Origin: an uncultured Lutibacter sp.
GTDB lineage: Bacteria > Bacteroidota > Bacteroidia > Flavobacteriales > Flavobacteriaceae
Direction: 5' to 3'
NCBI RefSeq assembly: GCF_947493565.1
Contig: NZ_CANLRG010000003.1
Span: forward strand, 124,001 to 188,000
Length of the DNA: 64,000 nucleotides
This document shows, piece after piece, positions 10,965 through 19,904 of the stretch. Made by a program: the position numbers and the translations under genes. The stretch's first letter is position 1; each line of letters starts with the position of its first letter. A model generated the notes under the pieces. That model had not been told where the DNA came from. It made no database searches and was given only the letters and a program-made list of their open reading frames with translations.

Positions 10965-10976
10965 CTTATTAAACTT

Positions 10977-12113
10977 TTAGAACCAAATTGCTACACCTGC
11001 ATTAAATTGTTTAGAAGTATCACTACCTGAAACCGCATTATTCATCAACTGATAATCCATTTTAAAAGCTGCTCCTTCTGCAACTTTATAATTTAAACCA
11101 AAAATTAATTCATCTCTATCATAAGCTTTGTTAGCTACTATCCCATCTGTATCAGCATGTGTATTATGTTTTTCATAACGTAAAAACGGAGTTAATTTTT
11201 CAACACCTTTTAAATCAAAATTATAGGCTATCTCACCATATAGACCATTCATTTTTGATCCAAGATCTTTTCCTGTTAAAGCATTGTATTTATCTGTGTC
11301 AGATAAACTTGTTGTTATGTACTGACCTCTAAGTTCTAGATTATTGTATTTATAACGAGCATCAAAACCAATCATTGAAACACCTACTGTAGAATCTTCA
11401 ATAGTAGTATCATCAGTTTGTGTTTTACCAAAATATCCTGAAAGCCCTAAACGTAAACCTGCAATACCATAATAATCTAATTTGGCTGAAAAGTTAGGTG
11501 AACTAACTACAGATTCTGCTCCTTTTTGACGTCCTTTTCTTAAACCATCAGAGCCTCTTAGTATACCAGTACCATCAGCAAAAGATTTAAAACCATTAAA
11601 CAAATAAGCTTGGTATTTTAAAGATGCATTATCAATTCTACCAGACACTCCTACTCCTAGTTCTCTCCATGTAGTAGGCACAATATATTTATCAACATTG
11701 GGTCTTTCAACGCCATAATAAGTTGTTGGTTCATGAAACTCATTAATAATTCCCATAGGTACCAACATTAAACCTGCTAAAACGTTAAAATTTTCATTTG
11801 CTTTATATTTTAAATAAGCTTGCTCAACATAAACTTCTTTAACATGTTCATACTCTACTTCTGTCAAAAAACTAACTTTATCATTAAACTTGTAACCAAA
11901 AAGCAATACTAATCTATGTACATCTAATTTTCCTACTGCAGCCCCATCAGGTTCATTATAATCAATTTGCGCATAACCTCCAATTGTAACTCCTTTTGGT
12001 AAATTATCTCCTAATAATTTGCTACCAGCATTTTCATAATTGTCATTAGTTTCTTGTGCTAAACCTACAAAACTTACTAATAATATTATAATAACTATAC
12101 TTAATTTTTTCAT
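10977..12113 (-). CDS. Outer-membrane porin (phosphate-selective porin-like beta-barrel)
   Basis: A 378-residue protein with a signal peptide ending near FVGLAQ. The rest alternates polar and apolar residues as in a transmembrane beta-barrel and ends in an aromatic residue (GVAIWF). The segment with GGYAQIDYNEPDG, LDVHRLVLLFGYKF and FNVLAGLMLVPMG resembles the OprP/OprO-like porins of Bacteroidota. The start at 12113 begins the signal peptide; the in-frame ATG at 12182 lies upstream of the -7 box and would lengthen the protein unnaturally. It is first in a cluster with the FMN-binding and four-helix proteins. The substrate cannot be told from sequence. Confidence 0.85.
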   Translation of the reverse strand: MKKLSIVIIILLVSFVGLAQETNDNYENAGSKLLGDNLPKGVTIGGYAQIDYNEPDGAAVGKLDVHRLVLLFGYKFNDKVSFLTEVEYEHVKEVYVEQAYLKYKANENFNVLAGLMLVPMGIINEFHEPTTYYGVERPNVDKYIVPTTWRELGVGVSGRIDNASLKYQAYLFNGFKSFADGTGILRGSDGLRKGRQKGAESVVSSPNFSAKLDYYGIAGLRLGLSGYFGKTQTDDTTIEDSTVGVSMIGFDARYKYNNLELRGQYITTSLSDTDKYNALTGKDLGSKMNGLYGEIAYNFDLKGVEKLTPFLRYEKHNTHADTDGIVANKAYDRDELIFGLNYKVAEGAAFKMDYQLMNNAVSGSDTSKQFNAGVAIWF

Positions 12114-12157
12114 TTTTAAAATTTTATTTTTATTTAGACTTGTTTTAAATAATGATG

Positions 12158-12188
12158 CAAATTTATGTAACCAAAGTAACATGACAAA
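12158..12188 (-). promoter_or_regulatory. Promoter of the porin cluster (TTTG-N19-TAAATTTG)
   Basis: On the minus strand, -33 TTTG (12188-12185) and -7 TAAATTTG (12165-12158) are separated by 19 nt, a close match to the Bacteroidota primary promoter. The box ends 44 nt before the chosen porin ATG. Confidence 0.7.
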
Positions 12189-12277
12189 GTATTATTTAGA
12201 ATAATTATAAATAATATGATATTTGTCATATCTATAAAAAAAACAAAAAATTAAATTATTGAAATTCTGATTTTTAA

Positions 12278-13138
12278 CTAAAATCCAAAAATTTTAAGAG
12301 CTTCATTATAGGCGCTTTCAAAACTCATGGCGTTAATATTAGTGAATGCTTTTTGCTGATTGAAGTAAGAAATTAGCTTTTCTGTGGGCATATTACCAGT
12401 TAACTCATCCTTGGCCATTGGGCATCCTCCATAACCTTTAATTGCACCATCAAACCTAGTACAACCCGATTGATAGGCTGCATTAACTTTTCCAAACCAA
12501 GCATTAGGTGTAGTATGTAAATGAGCTCCAAACTCAATATCTGAATAAAGTGGTATTAAATTAGAAAACAAATAAGAAATGATGTCTGGTGTAGAACTAC
12601 CAATAGTATCGGATAATGAAATGATTTTAACCCCCATTTTAGCTAATTTTTCTGTCCACTTAGAAACAATATCAACATTCCAAGGATCTCCATAAGGATT
12701 TCCAAACCCCATTGACAAATAAGCTACAACCCCTTTATTAGTTTTCACTGAAATATTTAAAATTTCATCTAAAATTAGGATAGATTCAGCAATGGTTTTT
12801 CCTGTATTACGCATTTGAAAATTTTCTGAAATTGAAAAAGGGTAACCTAAATAATCAATTTGTTCAAATTTAGAAGCGTCTTGAGCACCACGAATATTAG
12901 CAACAATGGCTAATAATTTACTTTCAGTTTTACTCAAATCTAATTTAGACAATACTTCAGCAGTATCACGCATTTGTGGTATTGCCTTAGGCGACACAAA
13001 ACTTCCAAAATCTATGGTATTAAAACCAACTCTTAACAACGCATTTATGTATTGTGATTTTGCTTGAGTTGGAATAAAATGCGACTTAATACCTTGCATG
13101 GCATCTCGAGGACATTCTATTAATTTTACTTTTTTCAT
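12278..13138 (-). CDS. Hydroxymethylglutaryl-CoA lyase family protein
   Basis: A TIM-barrel enzyme of 286 residues that would cleave HMG-CoA to acetoacetate and acetyl-CoA in leucine or ketone-body catabolism. R11-D12 in ECPRDAMQG are the metal/substrate residues of the DRE-TIM family; H206 and H208 (GAHLHT) are metal ligands; C239 in GYGGCPMAKD is the catalytic Cys of the HMG-CoA lyase loop. No other leucine-degradation gene is nearby, so it stands alone. A -7 box lies only 5 nt upstream of the ATG, which suggests an almost leaderless message. Confidence 0.88.
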   Translation of the reverse strand: MKKVKLIECPRDAMQGIKSHFIPTQAKSQYINALLRVGFNTIDFGSFVSPKAIPQMRDTAEVLSKLDLSKTESKLLAIVANIRGAQDASKFEQIDYLGYPFSISENFQMRNTGKTIAESILILDEILNISVKTNKGVVAYLSMGFGNPYGDPWNVDIVSKWTEKLAKMGVKIISLSDTIGSSTPDIISYLFSNLIPLYSDIEFGAHLHTTPNAWFGKVNAAYQSGCTRFDGAIKGYGGCPMAKDELTGNMPTEKLISYFNQQKAFTNINAMSFESAYNEALKIFGF

Positions 13139-13143
13139 GAATT

Positions 13144-13151
13144 CAAATATA
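13144..13151 (-). promoter_or_regulatory. -7 box (TATATTTG) for the HMG-CoA lyase gene
   Basis: An exact TAnnTTTG on the minus strand, five bases before the ATG at 13138. Transcription starting at the usual distance would begin at or next to the start codon. Confidence 0.5.
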
Positions 13152-13222
13152 CAAATACAATTAGGAATAAAATAGCTTCAATTTAATTGTTAACTACAAC
13201 TGTTTTATAAATAAACACTTCT

Positions 13223-13230
13223 TATATTTG
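13223..13230 (+). promoter_or_regulatory. -7 box (TATATTTG) for the acetyltransferase gene
   Basis: An exact TAnnTTTG match on the plus strand, 51 nt upstream of the ATG at 13282, in the divergent gap with the HMG-CoA lyase gene. Confidence 0.45.
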
Positions 13231-13281
13231 TTTTAATTTTTTTGAAATTTATTTCAAAAAACATACTATACTCTTTATAAC

Positions 13282-13779
13282 ATGACGATTCAAAAAGCAA
13301 CCACAATAGCTGATATTCAAACTATTGAAAAGCTAGCCCATAAAATTTGGAATGCTCATTATGTACCAATAATTGGTCAAAATCAGGTAGATTTTATGCT
13401 TGAAAAATATCAAAGTTTTAATGCAATTTCTTCACAAATTAAAAATGGTTATGATTATTTTTTAATTTCAGATGCTAAAAAGGCTGTTGGATACCTATGC
13501 TTAGTATATAATTACTCTAAAAAAAAGCTAATGATTAGTAAAATTTATGTAGATACTAATGAAAGAGGGCTTGGATATGGCAAACAATTAATTGACTTTA
13601 CCATACGTTTAGCGAAAGAAAAAAAGATGAAAAAAATTTGGTTGACGGTAAATAAAAATAATAGTAATTCCATAAAATGGTATCAAAAATTAAATTTTAA
13701 GATTACCAATGAAGTAGTGATGGATATTGGTAATAATTTTGTTATGGATGATTATATTATGGAATTACAACTTAATTAA
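13282..13779 (+). CDS. GNAT family N-acetyltransferase
   Basis: A 165-residue single GNAT domain. The acetyl-CoA pyrophosphate-binding loop R95-G-L-G-Y-G100 is intact and is preceded by the strand KIYVDTNE, typical of motif A. Near the end, [19 protein letters not shown] matches GNAT motif B (Asn-x-Ser-x-x-x-Tyr pattern). The acceptor substrate is not predictable. Its 3' end overlaps the convergent pyrD stop by four bases, so there is no room for a terminator between them. Confidence 0.9.
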   Translation: MTIQKATTIADIQTIEKLAHKIWNAHYVPIIGQNQVDFMLEKYQSFNAISSQIKNGYDYFLISDAKKAVGYLCLVYNYSKKKLMISKIYVDTNERGLGYGKQLIDFTIRLAKEKKMKKIWLTVNKNNSNSIKWYQKLNFKITNEVVMDIGNNFVMDDYIMELQLN

Positions 13780-14813
13780 GTCAGCTGCTTTAAAATGGCT
13801 TTATTAATTTTTTTAACCAATATTGGTCCTTCATAAATAAATCCAGTATAAATTTGAACTAAGTCTGCGCCCGCTTTAATTTTTTCTAAGGCATCTTCCG
13901 CAGAATGTATGCCTCCTACTCCAATAATAGGAAAAGCTTTATTAGATTTTTCCGATAGGTATTTAATTACTTTTGTACTTTTATCTTTTATTGGCTTACC
14001 GCTTAAACCTCCATTACCAATAGCTTCTAATTGCTTTTCTGAGGCCAACAAACTTTCTCTACTCACAGATGTATTTGTGGCAATAACACCATCAATTTTT
14101 GTTTCTTCAACTATTTCGATAACTTCATCTAATTGAATATTATTTAAATCTGGAGCTATCTTTAACAATACTGGACGCTGTTTTGTATACGTTTTATTTA
14201 ATTCTTGAACTTTCGTAATTAATTCAATTAAATAACTTTTGTCCGTTAATTTGGCATGACTTCCAACATTAGGGCAACTCACATTTAACACAAAATAATC
14301 TACATAGGGATGTAGTTCAGAAAAACATTGCAAATAATCTGCTGTATATCCATCGGGCATTGTACTTGTATTTTTACCGATGTTTCCTCCAATTAAAAGG
14401 TTTTTTTTATTTTGCTTTAATTTTAAAATAACTGCCTCTAAACCCTTGTTATTAAATCCCATTCGATTAATAATTCCTTGATCTGCTTTTAATCTAAATA
14501 ATCTCTTTTTAGGATTTCCATCTTGTGCTTTTGGTGTTACCGTTCCAATTTCAATAAAACCAAAACCAAAATTGGCTAATTCATTATATAATTCTGCATT
14601 TTTATCAAATCCAGCAGCTAACCCAACAGGATTTTTAAATGTTAATCCAAACATTTTTTTTTCCAATCTTTTATCATTAACCTGAAATAAATTTCTTATA
14701 AAACTTGGAATACCAGGAATTTTAGAAAGATTTTTGATAGCAAAAAATGTAAAATGATGTATTTTTTCTGGATCGAAAAGAAAAAATAAGGGACGGATAA
14801 TTTTTTTATACAT
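13776..14813 (-). CDS. pyrD: Dihydroorotate dehydrogenase (quinone), class 2
   Basis: Oxidises dihydroorotate to orotate in pyrimidine synthesis and passes electrons to the quinone pool at the inner membrane. The 345 residues include the N-terminal amphipathic segment of class 2 enzymes. The catalytic base is S179 in NVSCPNVGS, where class 1 enzymes have Cys. FMN-binding motifs [11 protein letters not shown] and [11 protein letters not shown] are present. The start at 14813 is preferred because the in-frame TTG at 14831 is the end of the -7 box TAATTTTG (14829-14836). Confidence 0.96.
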   Translation of the reverse strand: MYKKIIRPLFFLFDPEKIHHFTFFAIKNLSKIPGIPSFIRNLFQVNDKRLEKKMFGLTFKNPVGLAAGFDKNAELYNELANFGFGFIEIGTVTPKAQDGNPKKRLFRLKADQGIINRMGFNNKGLEAVILKLKQNKKNLLIGGNIGKNTSTMPDGYTADYLQCFSELHPYVDYFVLNVSCPNVGSHAKLTDKSYLIELITKVQELNKTYTKQRPVLLKIAPDLNNIQLDEVIEIVEETKIDGVIATNTSVSRESLLASEKQLEAIGNGGLSGKPIKDKSTKVIKYLSEKSNKAFPIIGVGGIHSAEDALEKIKAGADLVQIYTGFIYEGPILVKKINKAILKQLT

Positions 14814-14828
14814 AAACTTATGTTTGTG

Positions 14829-14836
14829 CAAAATTA
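14829..14836 (-). promoter_or_regulatory. -7 box (TAATTTTG) for pyrD
   Basis: A TAnnTTTG match on the minus strand 15 nt before the pyrD ATG. It overlaps an in-frame TTG, which is therefore unlikely to be the start codon. Confidence 0.5.
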
Positions 14837-14840
14837 AAAA

Positions 14841-14872
14841 AAAAGCCTTTAGAAAAAGGTCTAAAGGCTTTT
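14841..14872 (-). terminator. Intrinsic terminator after pheT
   Basis: A 13-bp perfect stem (14841-14853 with 14860-14872) around a 6-nt loop, followed on the minus strand by a U-run. It lies 20 nt past the pheT stop and just upstream of the pyrD promoter. Confidence 0.85.
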
Positions 14873-14891
14873 AAATTAAAAATTTATAAGA

Positions 14892-17318
14892 TTAACGCAA
14901 AGTAGCACCCACATTTTTTTCAAATGTCTGTTGTAATTTTTGCATTACTTTATCTATTTGTTTATCGTTTAATGTTTTATTTTCATCTTGTAATAAGAAA
15001 CTTACCGCGTATGATTTTTTTCCTTTTTTCAATTTATCTCCTTCATATACATCAAATAAATCAACTTCTTTTAATAAATTCTTTTCTGCTTGAAATGCTA
15101 AATTGTAAATTTCATTAAAAGTTACTTCTTTATCAATTAACAATGCAAAATCACGTTTTACGGGTTGAAACTTAGATAAATCTTCTACTTTTATTTTTGA
15201 TTTTCCTCCAACTTTTAACACATTTTCCCAATTAAAATCAGCAAATAATACTTCTTGTTTAATCCCAAATTCTTTATTAATTGAGCGTTTTACAACACCT
15301 AAATCTACTAATTTTATTTTTCCTAAACTCAAAGTTATACCTTCAGAAAATATATCATTTTTAGTTGGAGTTGTTTTAACCTTAGCTATACCTAATCTAT
15401 TCAATAAAGCTATTACAACACCTTTTAAATAAAAGAAATCAGATGTTTTTTGAACTACATTCCAACGTTCTTTAGTTCTAAATCCAGAAACAAATAAAGT
15501 TAAATGTTTTTGCTCTTTATAACCACTTTCAAATTTGTGGTACGTTTTACCAAATTCAAAAAACTTTAAAAAATTATTTTTTCTATTAATATTATAAATA
15601 ACAGACTCTAATCCACTGAATAACAATGATTGACGCATAACACCTAAATCATTACTCAAAGGGTTAAGCATCGACACGTTGTGCTCTTCATTTAACATTT
15701 CAGATAATGAAATATAATCTGCCTTTGTAAGTGAATTGGCCATGGTTTCATTAAAACCTTGTGAAACTAACTGATTAGAAATAACGTTTTCAATTTTAAC
15801 ATCATCAAACTCTGAAAATGATATTGAAGTATTTAATTTGTGTGAAAATTCAACATTATTATAACCATATACACGTAAAATTTCTTCAATAACATCTGCT
15901 TCTCTAGTAACGTCAACTCTATATGCAGGAATGGTTAATCCAATACCACCATCAGTAACACTATTAAATTTAATATCTAAAGAAGCTAATATATTTTTAA
16001 CTGTTTCTCTAGGAATTTCAGCACCTATCAATCTATCCATTTTTTCATAGGATAAGAATACTTGAAAATCTTCAAACTTTGTTGGATACAAATCATCTAT
16101 TTCAGAAGAAACTTTTCCTCCAGCAACTTCTAAAATAAGATTGGCTGCTCTTTTTAAAGCATATTTAGTAATGGCTGGATCTATTCCTCTTTCAAATCTA
16201 AAAGACGCATCGGTATTTAAGGCGTGTCTTTTGGCTGTTTTTCTAATAGAAACAGGATTAAAATAGGCGCTTTCTAAAAAAATTGAAGTGGTATTTTCTG
16301 ACACTCCAGAATTTAAACCACCAAACACACCGGCCAAACACATCGGCTCTTCATTTCCATTACAAATCATTAAATCTTCTTCGTGCAATTCACGTTCAAC
16401 CTCATCAAGTGTAGTAAATTTTGTACCAGTAGGTAATGTTTTAACAATTACTTTATTTCCTTTTACTTTTGAAGCGTCAAAAGCATGTAATGGTTGACCT
16501 AATTCGTGTAAAACATAATTTGTAGCATCTACAATATTGTTAATTGGAGTTAATCCAATTGCTTTTAATCTATTTTGAAGCCATTCTGGAGAATCTTTTA
16601 CGGTAATATCTGAAATTGTAACACCTACATATCTAGGCGCTTTATCAGAGTCTTCAACAATAACATCAAACTTTAAAGTTCTATCATCTACATGAAAATC
16701 GCTTACAGAAGGAGAAATTAATTCTAAAGAAATTCCTTGCTGAATTAACCCTGCTCTTAAATCTCTAGCCGTTCCTAAATGACTCATAGCATCTGCTCTG
16801 TTAGGGGTTAAACCAATTTCAAAAACTTGGTCTTTTTCTATATTAAAAACTTCAGAAGCTACAGTACCTGCTGGAATATTTTCATCTAAAACCATAATTC
16901 CATCATGACTACTTCCTAAACCAAGTTCGTCTTCAGCGCAAATCATTCCATGACTTTCTTCTCCTCTTATTTTTCCTTTTTTAATTTTGAAACCTTCTCC
17001 CTTATCATCATACAAAATAGTTCCAATAGTTGCAACAGGAACGGTTTGTCCGGCAGCAACATTTGGCGCGCCACAAACTATTTGAACTGGAGTTCCGTTT
17101 CCTAAATCAACTGTAGTTACTTTTAATCTATCTGCATTTGGATGTTGAATGCAAGTTAAAACTTTACCTATTACAACACCTTCTAAGCTTCCTTTAATGG
17201 ATTCTACAGTTTCAATTCCTTCAACTTCTAATCCTAAATCAGTTAACAATTCTCCAGTTTTTTCAGCTTCCCAATCAATCTTTAAAAATTGTTTTAACCA
17301 ATTGTATGATATTTTCAT
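14892..17318 (-). CDS. pheT: Phenylalanine--tRNA ligase beta subunit
   Basis: The 808-residue beta subunit of PheRS, which charges tRNA-Phe in a heterotetramer with PheS (not in this window). Domains run in the usual order: EMAPII-like tRNA-binding domain (about 39-150), B3/4 editing domain (about 210-390), B5 domain (about 405-475), catalytic-like core, and the FDX-ACB anticodon-binding domain (about 715-808, starting at KFQPVKRDFALLID). The length is normal. It is monocistronic here, with a -7 box upstream and a terminator downstream. Confidence 0.97.
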   Translation of the reverse strand: MKISYNWLKQFLKIDWEAEKTGELLTDLGLEVEGIETVESIKGSLEGVVIGKVLTCIQHPNADRLKVTTVDLGNGTPVQIVCGAPNVAAGQTVPVATIGTILYDDKGEGFKIKKGKIRGEESHGMICAEDELGLGSSHDGIMVLDENIPAGTVASEVFNIEKDQVFEIGLTPNRADAMSHLGTARDLRAGLIQQGISLELISPSVSDFHVDDRTLKFDVIVEDSDKAPRYVGVTISDITVKDSPEWLQNRLKAIGLTPINNIVDATNYVLHELGQPLHAFDASKVKGNKVIVKTLPTGTKFTTLDEVERELHEEDLMICNGNEEPMCLAGVFGGLNSGVSENTTSIFLESAYFNPVSIRKTAKRHALNTDASFRFERGIDPAITKYALKRAANLILEVAGGKVSSEIDDLYPTKFEDFQVFLSYEKMDRLIGAEIPRETVKNILASLDIKFNSVTDGGIGLTIPAYRVDVTREADVIEEILRVYGYNNVEFSHKLNTSISFSEFDDVKIENVISNQLVSQGFNETMANSLTKADYISLSEMLNEEHNVSMLNPLSNDLGVMRQSLLFSGLESVIYNINRKNNFLKFFEFGKTYHKFESGYKEQKHLTLFVSGFRTKERWNVVQKTSDFFYLKGVVIALLNRLGIAKVKTTPTKNDIFSEGITLSLGKIKLVDLGVVKRSINKEFGIKQEVLFADFNWENVLKVGGKSKIKVEDLSKFQPVKRDFALLIDKEVTFNEIYNLAFQAEKNLLKEVDLFDVYEGDKLKKGKKSYAVSFLLQDENKTLNDKQIDKVMQKLQQTFEKNVGATLR

Positions 17319-17344
17319 CTTTAGATTTTATTTTTAACAAGGTG

Positions 17345-17352
17345 CAAAGATA
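17345..17352 (-). promoter_or_regulatory. -7 box (TATCTTTG) for pheT
   Basis: A TAnnTTTG match on the minus strand, 26 nt upstream of the pheT ATG. Confidence 0.55.
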
Positions 17353-17493
17353 AAAAAAACCTATTTAGTTCACTTCATTTTAATTGTATAAAATGAATTT
17401 GTTTATTTAAAAATTGGGCTGAAATAAGATACTATTGAAAAATTAATATTATTTTCTATAAGAATCCTTCGTTTTTCAGTGTAATATTATGTC

Positions 17494-17513
17494 ATTCCTT
17501 TGAAGAAAGGAAT
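17494..17513. repeat. REP-like short palindrome
   Basis: Arms of 8 bp (17494-17501 and 17506-17513) around GAAG, embedded in a GTCATTCC...GGAATCTA context. This resembles dispersed 'cattcct-ngaag-aggaat' palindromes that recur between genes in many bacterial genomes. Only one copy is seen here, and no T-run follows, so it is not a clear terminator. Confidence 0.5.
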
Positions 17514-17568
17514 CTATACCAAACCTAAAAAGTAAAAACAAAGTAACTCATACAAAATAAGGGTTTTA

Positions 17569-18669
17569 TCAATTACTAACCATTGCAATTAAAGCAACCA
17601 CAATAAGGATAAAAACTACTAAAAATATAATTTTCCAATAAGAATAAGGTCGAGTTCCTGTAAACTTTCCTGTTTGTCCGTTTATAAAAAACTGATATAC
17701 TTTATCATTATATTTATACGAGCTTATATAAATAGGTAATAAAATATGCTTAAAGGTTTCTTCACTTAAACTCATATTTATTGAACTTATACGTTGCGTA
17801 TCACCTCCAATATCTCTACGAGCCCAAGTTCTTGCAATTTCTTCTGCCTCTTGAGTTGCGCTAAAATACCCATCTTTTAAAGGAATTGTATATTTTTCAG
17901 TAACAAAACCTGCTAAAAAACTTGAATCGAATGGTTTTAATGCTGTTAAATTCCAATTTGAAACTTTCTGAGGAATAGTGTTTTGCTTTTGAAATGAAGC
18001 TTTAATTAAAGTATCATCTACAAAACCTTTTACATCTCCACTGGCATTACTCCACCGTGTTCTTCGCTCCTGCCGTGTTTTTCTTACGCTTTTTCCATTT
18101 TCTGTAGTAGTGTATGAAACATTTACATAATAATAATCTCCTCTTTGACCTGTATAGTTAGCATACAGTTGCGCATCAAAAGTCCAATATGGTAAGTAAA
18201 CCCCTTGCGTATTTTCTAAATCTAAAGCAGCTTTTTTTAATTTGTTAGGCGCAAACCATAAGCTTTTTACCCAATTTGAAAATAATTGATGTGACTTTTT
18301 TACATCTAATTGAAAAGGTACTATTGCTCCTGGTAGAATCCAATCTTCTAATGTTGCATCATCTCTAATTAATGGCATTGTACAATATACGCAATGCAAC
18401 GATTTATAATTGTCTTGAATATGCTGATTTGCTCCACAACTATTACAACTAAGCATTAAAACTTCTTCAGAATGAGATAAGTTTCCCATTTCTTCTAAAT
18501 ATGGCTTTAAATCTAACTCTTTAAAGCCATTTTCATTAAATCTTATTTGCTCTTCATTTCCACAATAATTACAATGAATTGAAGTAGTACCGGGTTTAAA
18601 AAGCAACTCGGCTCCACATTTAGAGCATGCCTTTTTATTTTCTAAAGTTGCATTTTTGCTTTCTTCCAT
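17569..18669 (-). CDS. Membrane-anchored zinc-ribbon protein (YdjG-like)
   Basis: A 366-residue protein with two TFIIB-like zinc ribbons at the N-terminus (C15-x2-C18...C33-x2-C36 and C75-x2-C78...C93-x2-C96), a long beta-rich middle with the motif GVYLPYWTFDAQ, and one C-terminal membrane helix (about 345-364) ending at the terminus. This arrangement resembles Bacillus YdjG, a partner of PspA and YdjH/YdjI in membrane stress. It follows the SPFH protein gene by 23 nt on the same strand, which supports the comparison. The function here is inferred from that parallel and not proven. Confidence 0.75.
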   Translation of the reverse strand: MEESKNATLENKKACSKCGAELLFKPGTTSIHCNYCGNEEQIRFNENGFKELDLKPYLEEMGNLSHSEEVLMLSCNSCGANQHIQDNYKSLHCVYCTMPLIRDDATLEDWILPGAIVPFQLDVKKSHQLFSNWVKSLWFAPNKLKKAALDLENTQGVYLPYWTFDAQLYANYTGQRGDYYYVNVSYTTTENGKSVRKTRQERRTRWSNASGDVKGFVDDTLIKASFQKQNTIPQKVSNWNLTALKPFDSSFLAGFVTEKYTIPLKDGYFSATQEAEEIARTWARRDIGGDTQRISSINMSLSEETFKHILLPIYISSYKYNDKVYQFFINGQTGKFTGTRPYSYWKIIFLVVFILIVVALIAMVSN

Positions 18670-18692
18670 TTAACATTAAAATCAATTAAATA

Positions 18693-19823
18693 TTAAACAG
18701 TTGGTAATGGCGGCGGTGTATTTCCTCCTAAAAACGATTGCAACTCTTGAACATCTTTTAATGGAGTCCAATTTGCCATTCCTTGTTTCCAAACTAACGA
18801 ATCTTTATTTATAGTTCTATTTGCAAAAAAACCTTTTAATTGTTCTATAGAAACTGGTCCCATTTGTTGACCGTTAACTGCATAAAAATATTGAATTTGA
18901 ACAGGCATTGGAGGTGGAACAGCTACATTTGGTTGTGTAGTATTTGTTTGTTGTGTTGCCGGATTCATCATTCCGCCCATTTGTTGCGCTAATACAAAGC
19001 CCATTCCCATTCCCATTCCAGCTCCTGCAGTTCCTCCTTCATTAGCTGCAGCTGCTTCAATAGCTTTTGCAGTTTTAAACTTTGTTAATTTATCTAAGTC
19101 TAATTTATCAATTCTGCTGTATTCAAAAATTTCTTTTTTCAAATCTTCAGGCATTGATACGTTTTCAATAAAAAACTTTTCTAAAGAAATTCCAACAGAA
19201 TTAAATTCTGGTTGCATTACTTCTTTACATGTTTCTGAAAGTTCTGTGATATTAGTAGCGTATAATTCTATGGGTAAATTTGCACTACCAACAGTATTAG
19301 TAAATCGTGTTGAAATTAAACTTTTTAAATGCTCGTTTATTTCAAAATTGGTAAAATTTGCGTCAGTTCCAACAATATCAATAATAAACTTACCAGGGTC
19401 GTTAATTTTAAAGGCGTAGGTTCCAAAAGCTCTAATTTCTACTAAACCAAACCTATCGTCACTTAATGTAATTGGATTTTTTGTTCCCCATTTTTCATCT
19501 GTAAATAAATGCGTATTTACAAAATAAACTTCGGCTTTAAAAGGACTATCAAAACCGTATTTCCAACCTTTTAATGTGGTTAAAATTGGTAAATTATTAG
19601 TATTTAAAGTGTAAGTTCCTGGTTTAAAAACATCTGCCAACTGACCTTCGTTTATAAAAACTGCAGTTTGACCTTCTCTTACTATAAGTTTAGCATTATT
19701 TTTTATTTCGTTTTGGTAACGTTCAAATCTATGTACAATTGTTGAGTCTGTGGTGTCTAACCACTCAATAATATCAATAAATTCGTGACTTAATTTTTTC
19801 TTTATTTCATCAAATAATCCCAT
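18693..19823 (-). CDS. SPFH-domain protein with C-terminal GYF_2 domain (YdjI-like)
   Basis: A 376-residue soluble protein. Residues about 15-230 form an SPFH/virion-core-protein-like domain (stretch IVREGQTAVFINEGQLADVF). A Gly/Met-rich linker with GMGMGMG lies at about 265-280, then a Pro-rich segment, then a GYF_2 domain (about 310-368, FYAVNGQQMGPVSIEQL and KQGMANWTPL), ending in a PPPLP motif. B. subtilis YdjI carries the same kind of SPFH domain and is encoded next to the zinc-ribbon protein YdjG, as here. GYF_2 domains bind Pro-rich peptides, so the own Pro-rich tail could support self-association. A scaffold role at the membrane is inferred. Confidence 0.8.
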   Translation of the reverse strand: MGLFDEIKKKLSHEFIDIIEWLDTTDSTIVHRFERYQNEIKNNAKLIVREGQTAVFINEGQLADVFKPGTYTLNTNNLPILTTLKGWKYGFDSPFKAEVYFVNTHLFTDEKWGTKNPITLSDDRFGLVEIRAFGTYAFKINDPGKFIIDIVGTDANFTNFEINEHLKSLISTRFTNTVGSANLPIELYATNITELSETCKEVMQPEFNSVGISLEKFFIENVSMPEDLKKEIFEYSRIDKLDLDKLTKFKTAKAIEAAAANEGGTAGAGMGMGMGFVLAQQMGGMMNPATQQTNTTQPNVAVPPPMPVQIQYFYAVNGQQMGPVSIEQLKGFFANRTINKDSLVWKQGMANWTPLKDVQELQSFLGGNTPPPLPTV

Positions 19824-19865
19824 ATTTATTAAGTTTTTTATAGTTATTGTTTGTTAATTAGTATT

Positions 19866-19873
19866 CAAATCTA
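19866..19873 (-). promoter_or_regulatory. -7 box (TAGATTTG) for the SPFH/zinc-ribbon gene pair
   Basis: A TAnnTTTG match on the minus strand 42 nt upstream of the SPFH gene ATG, in the gap after recG. Confidence 0.45.
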
Positions 19874-19904
19874 CAAAATAGTTACAATTTTTTAGTTGAA
19901 TAAT

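Noticed and set aside
17319-17568. Possible tRNA or small RNA gene in the pheT upstream gap
   Set aside because: No cloverleaf arms or TTCGA-like T-loop can be found; only a -7 box and a short palindrome are present.
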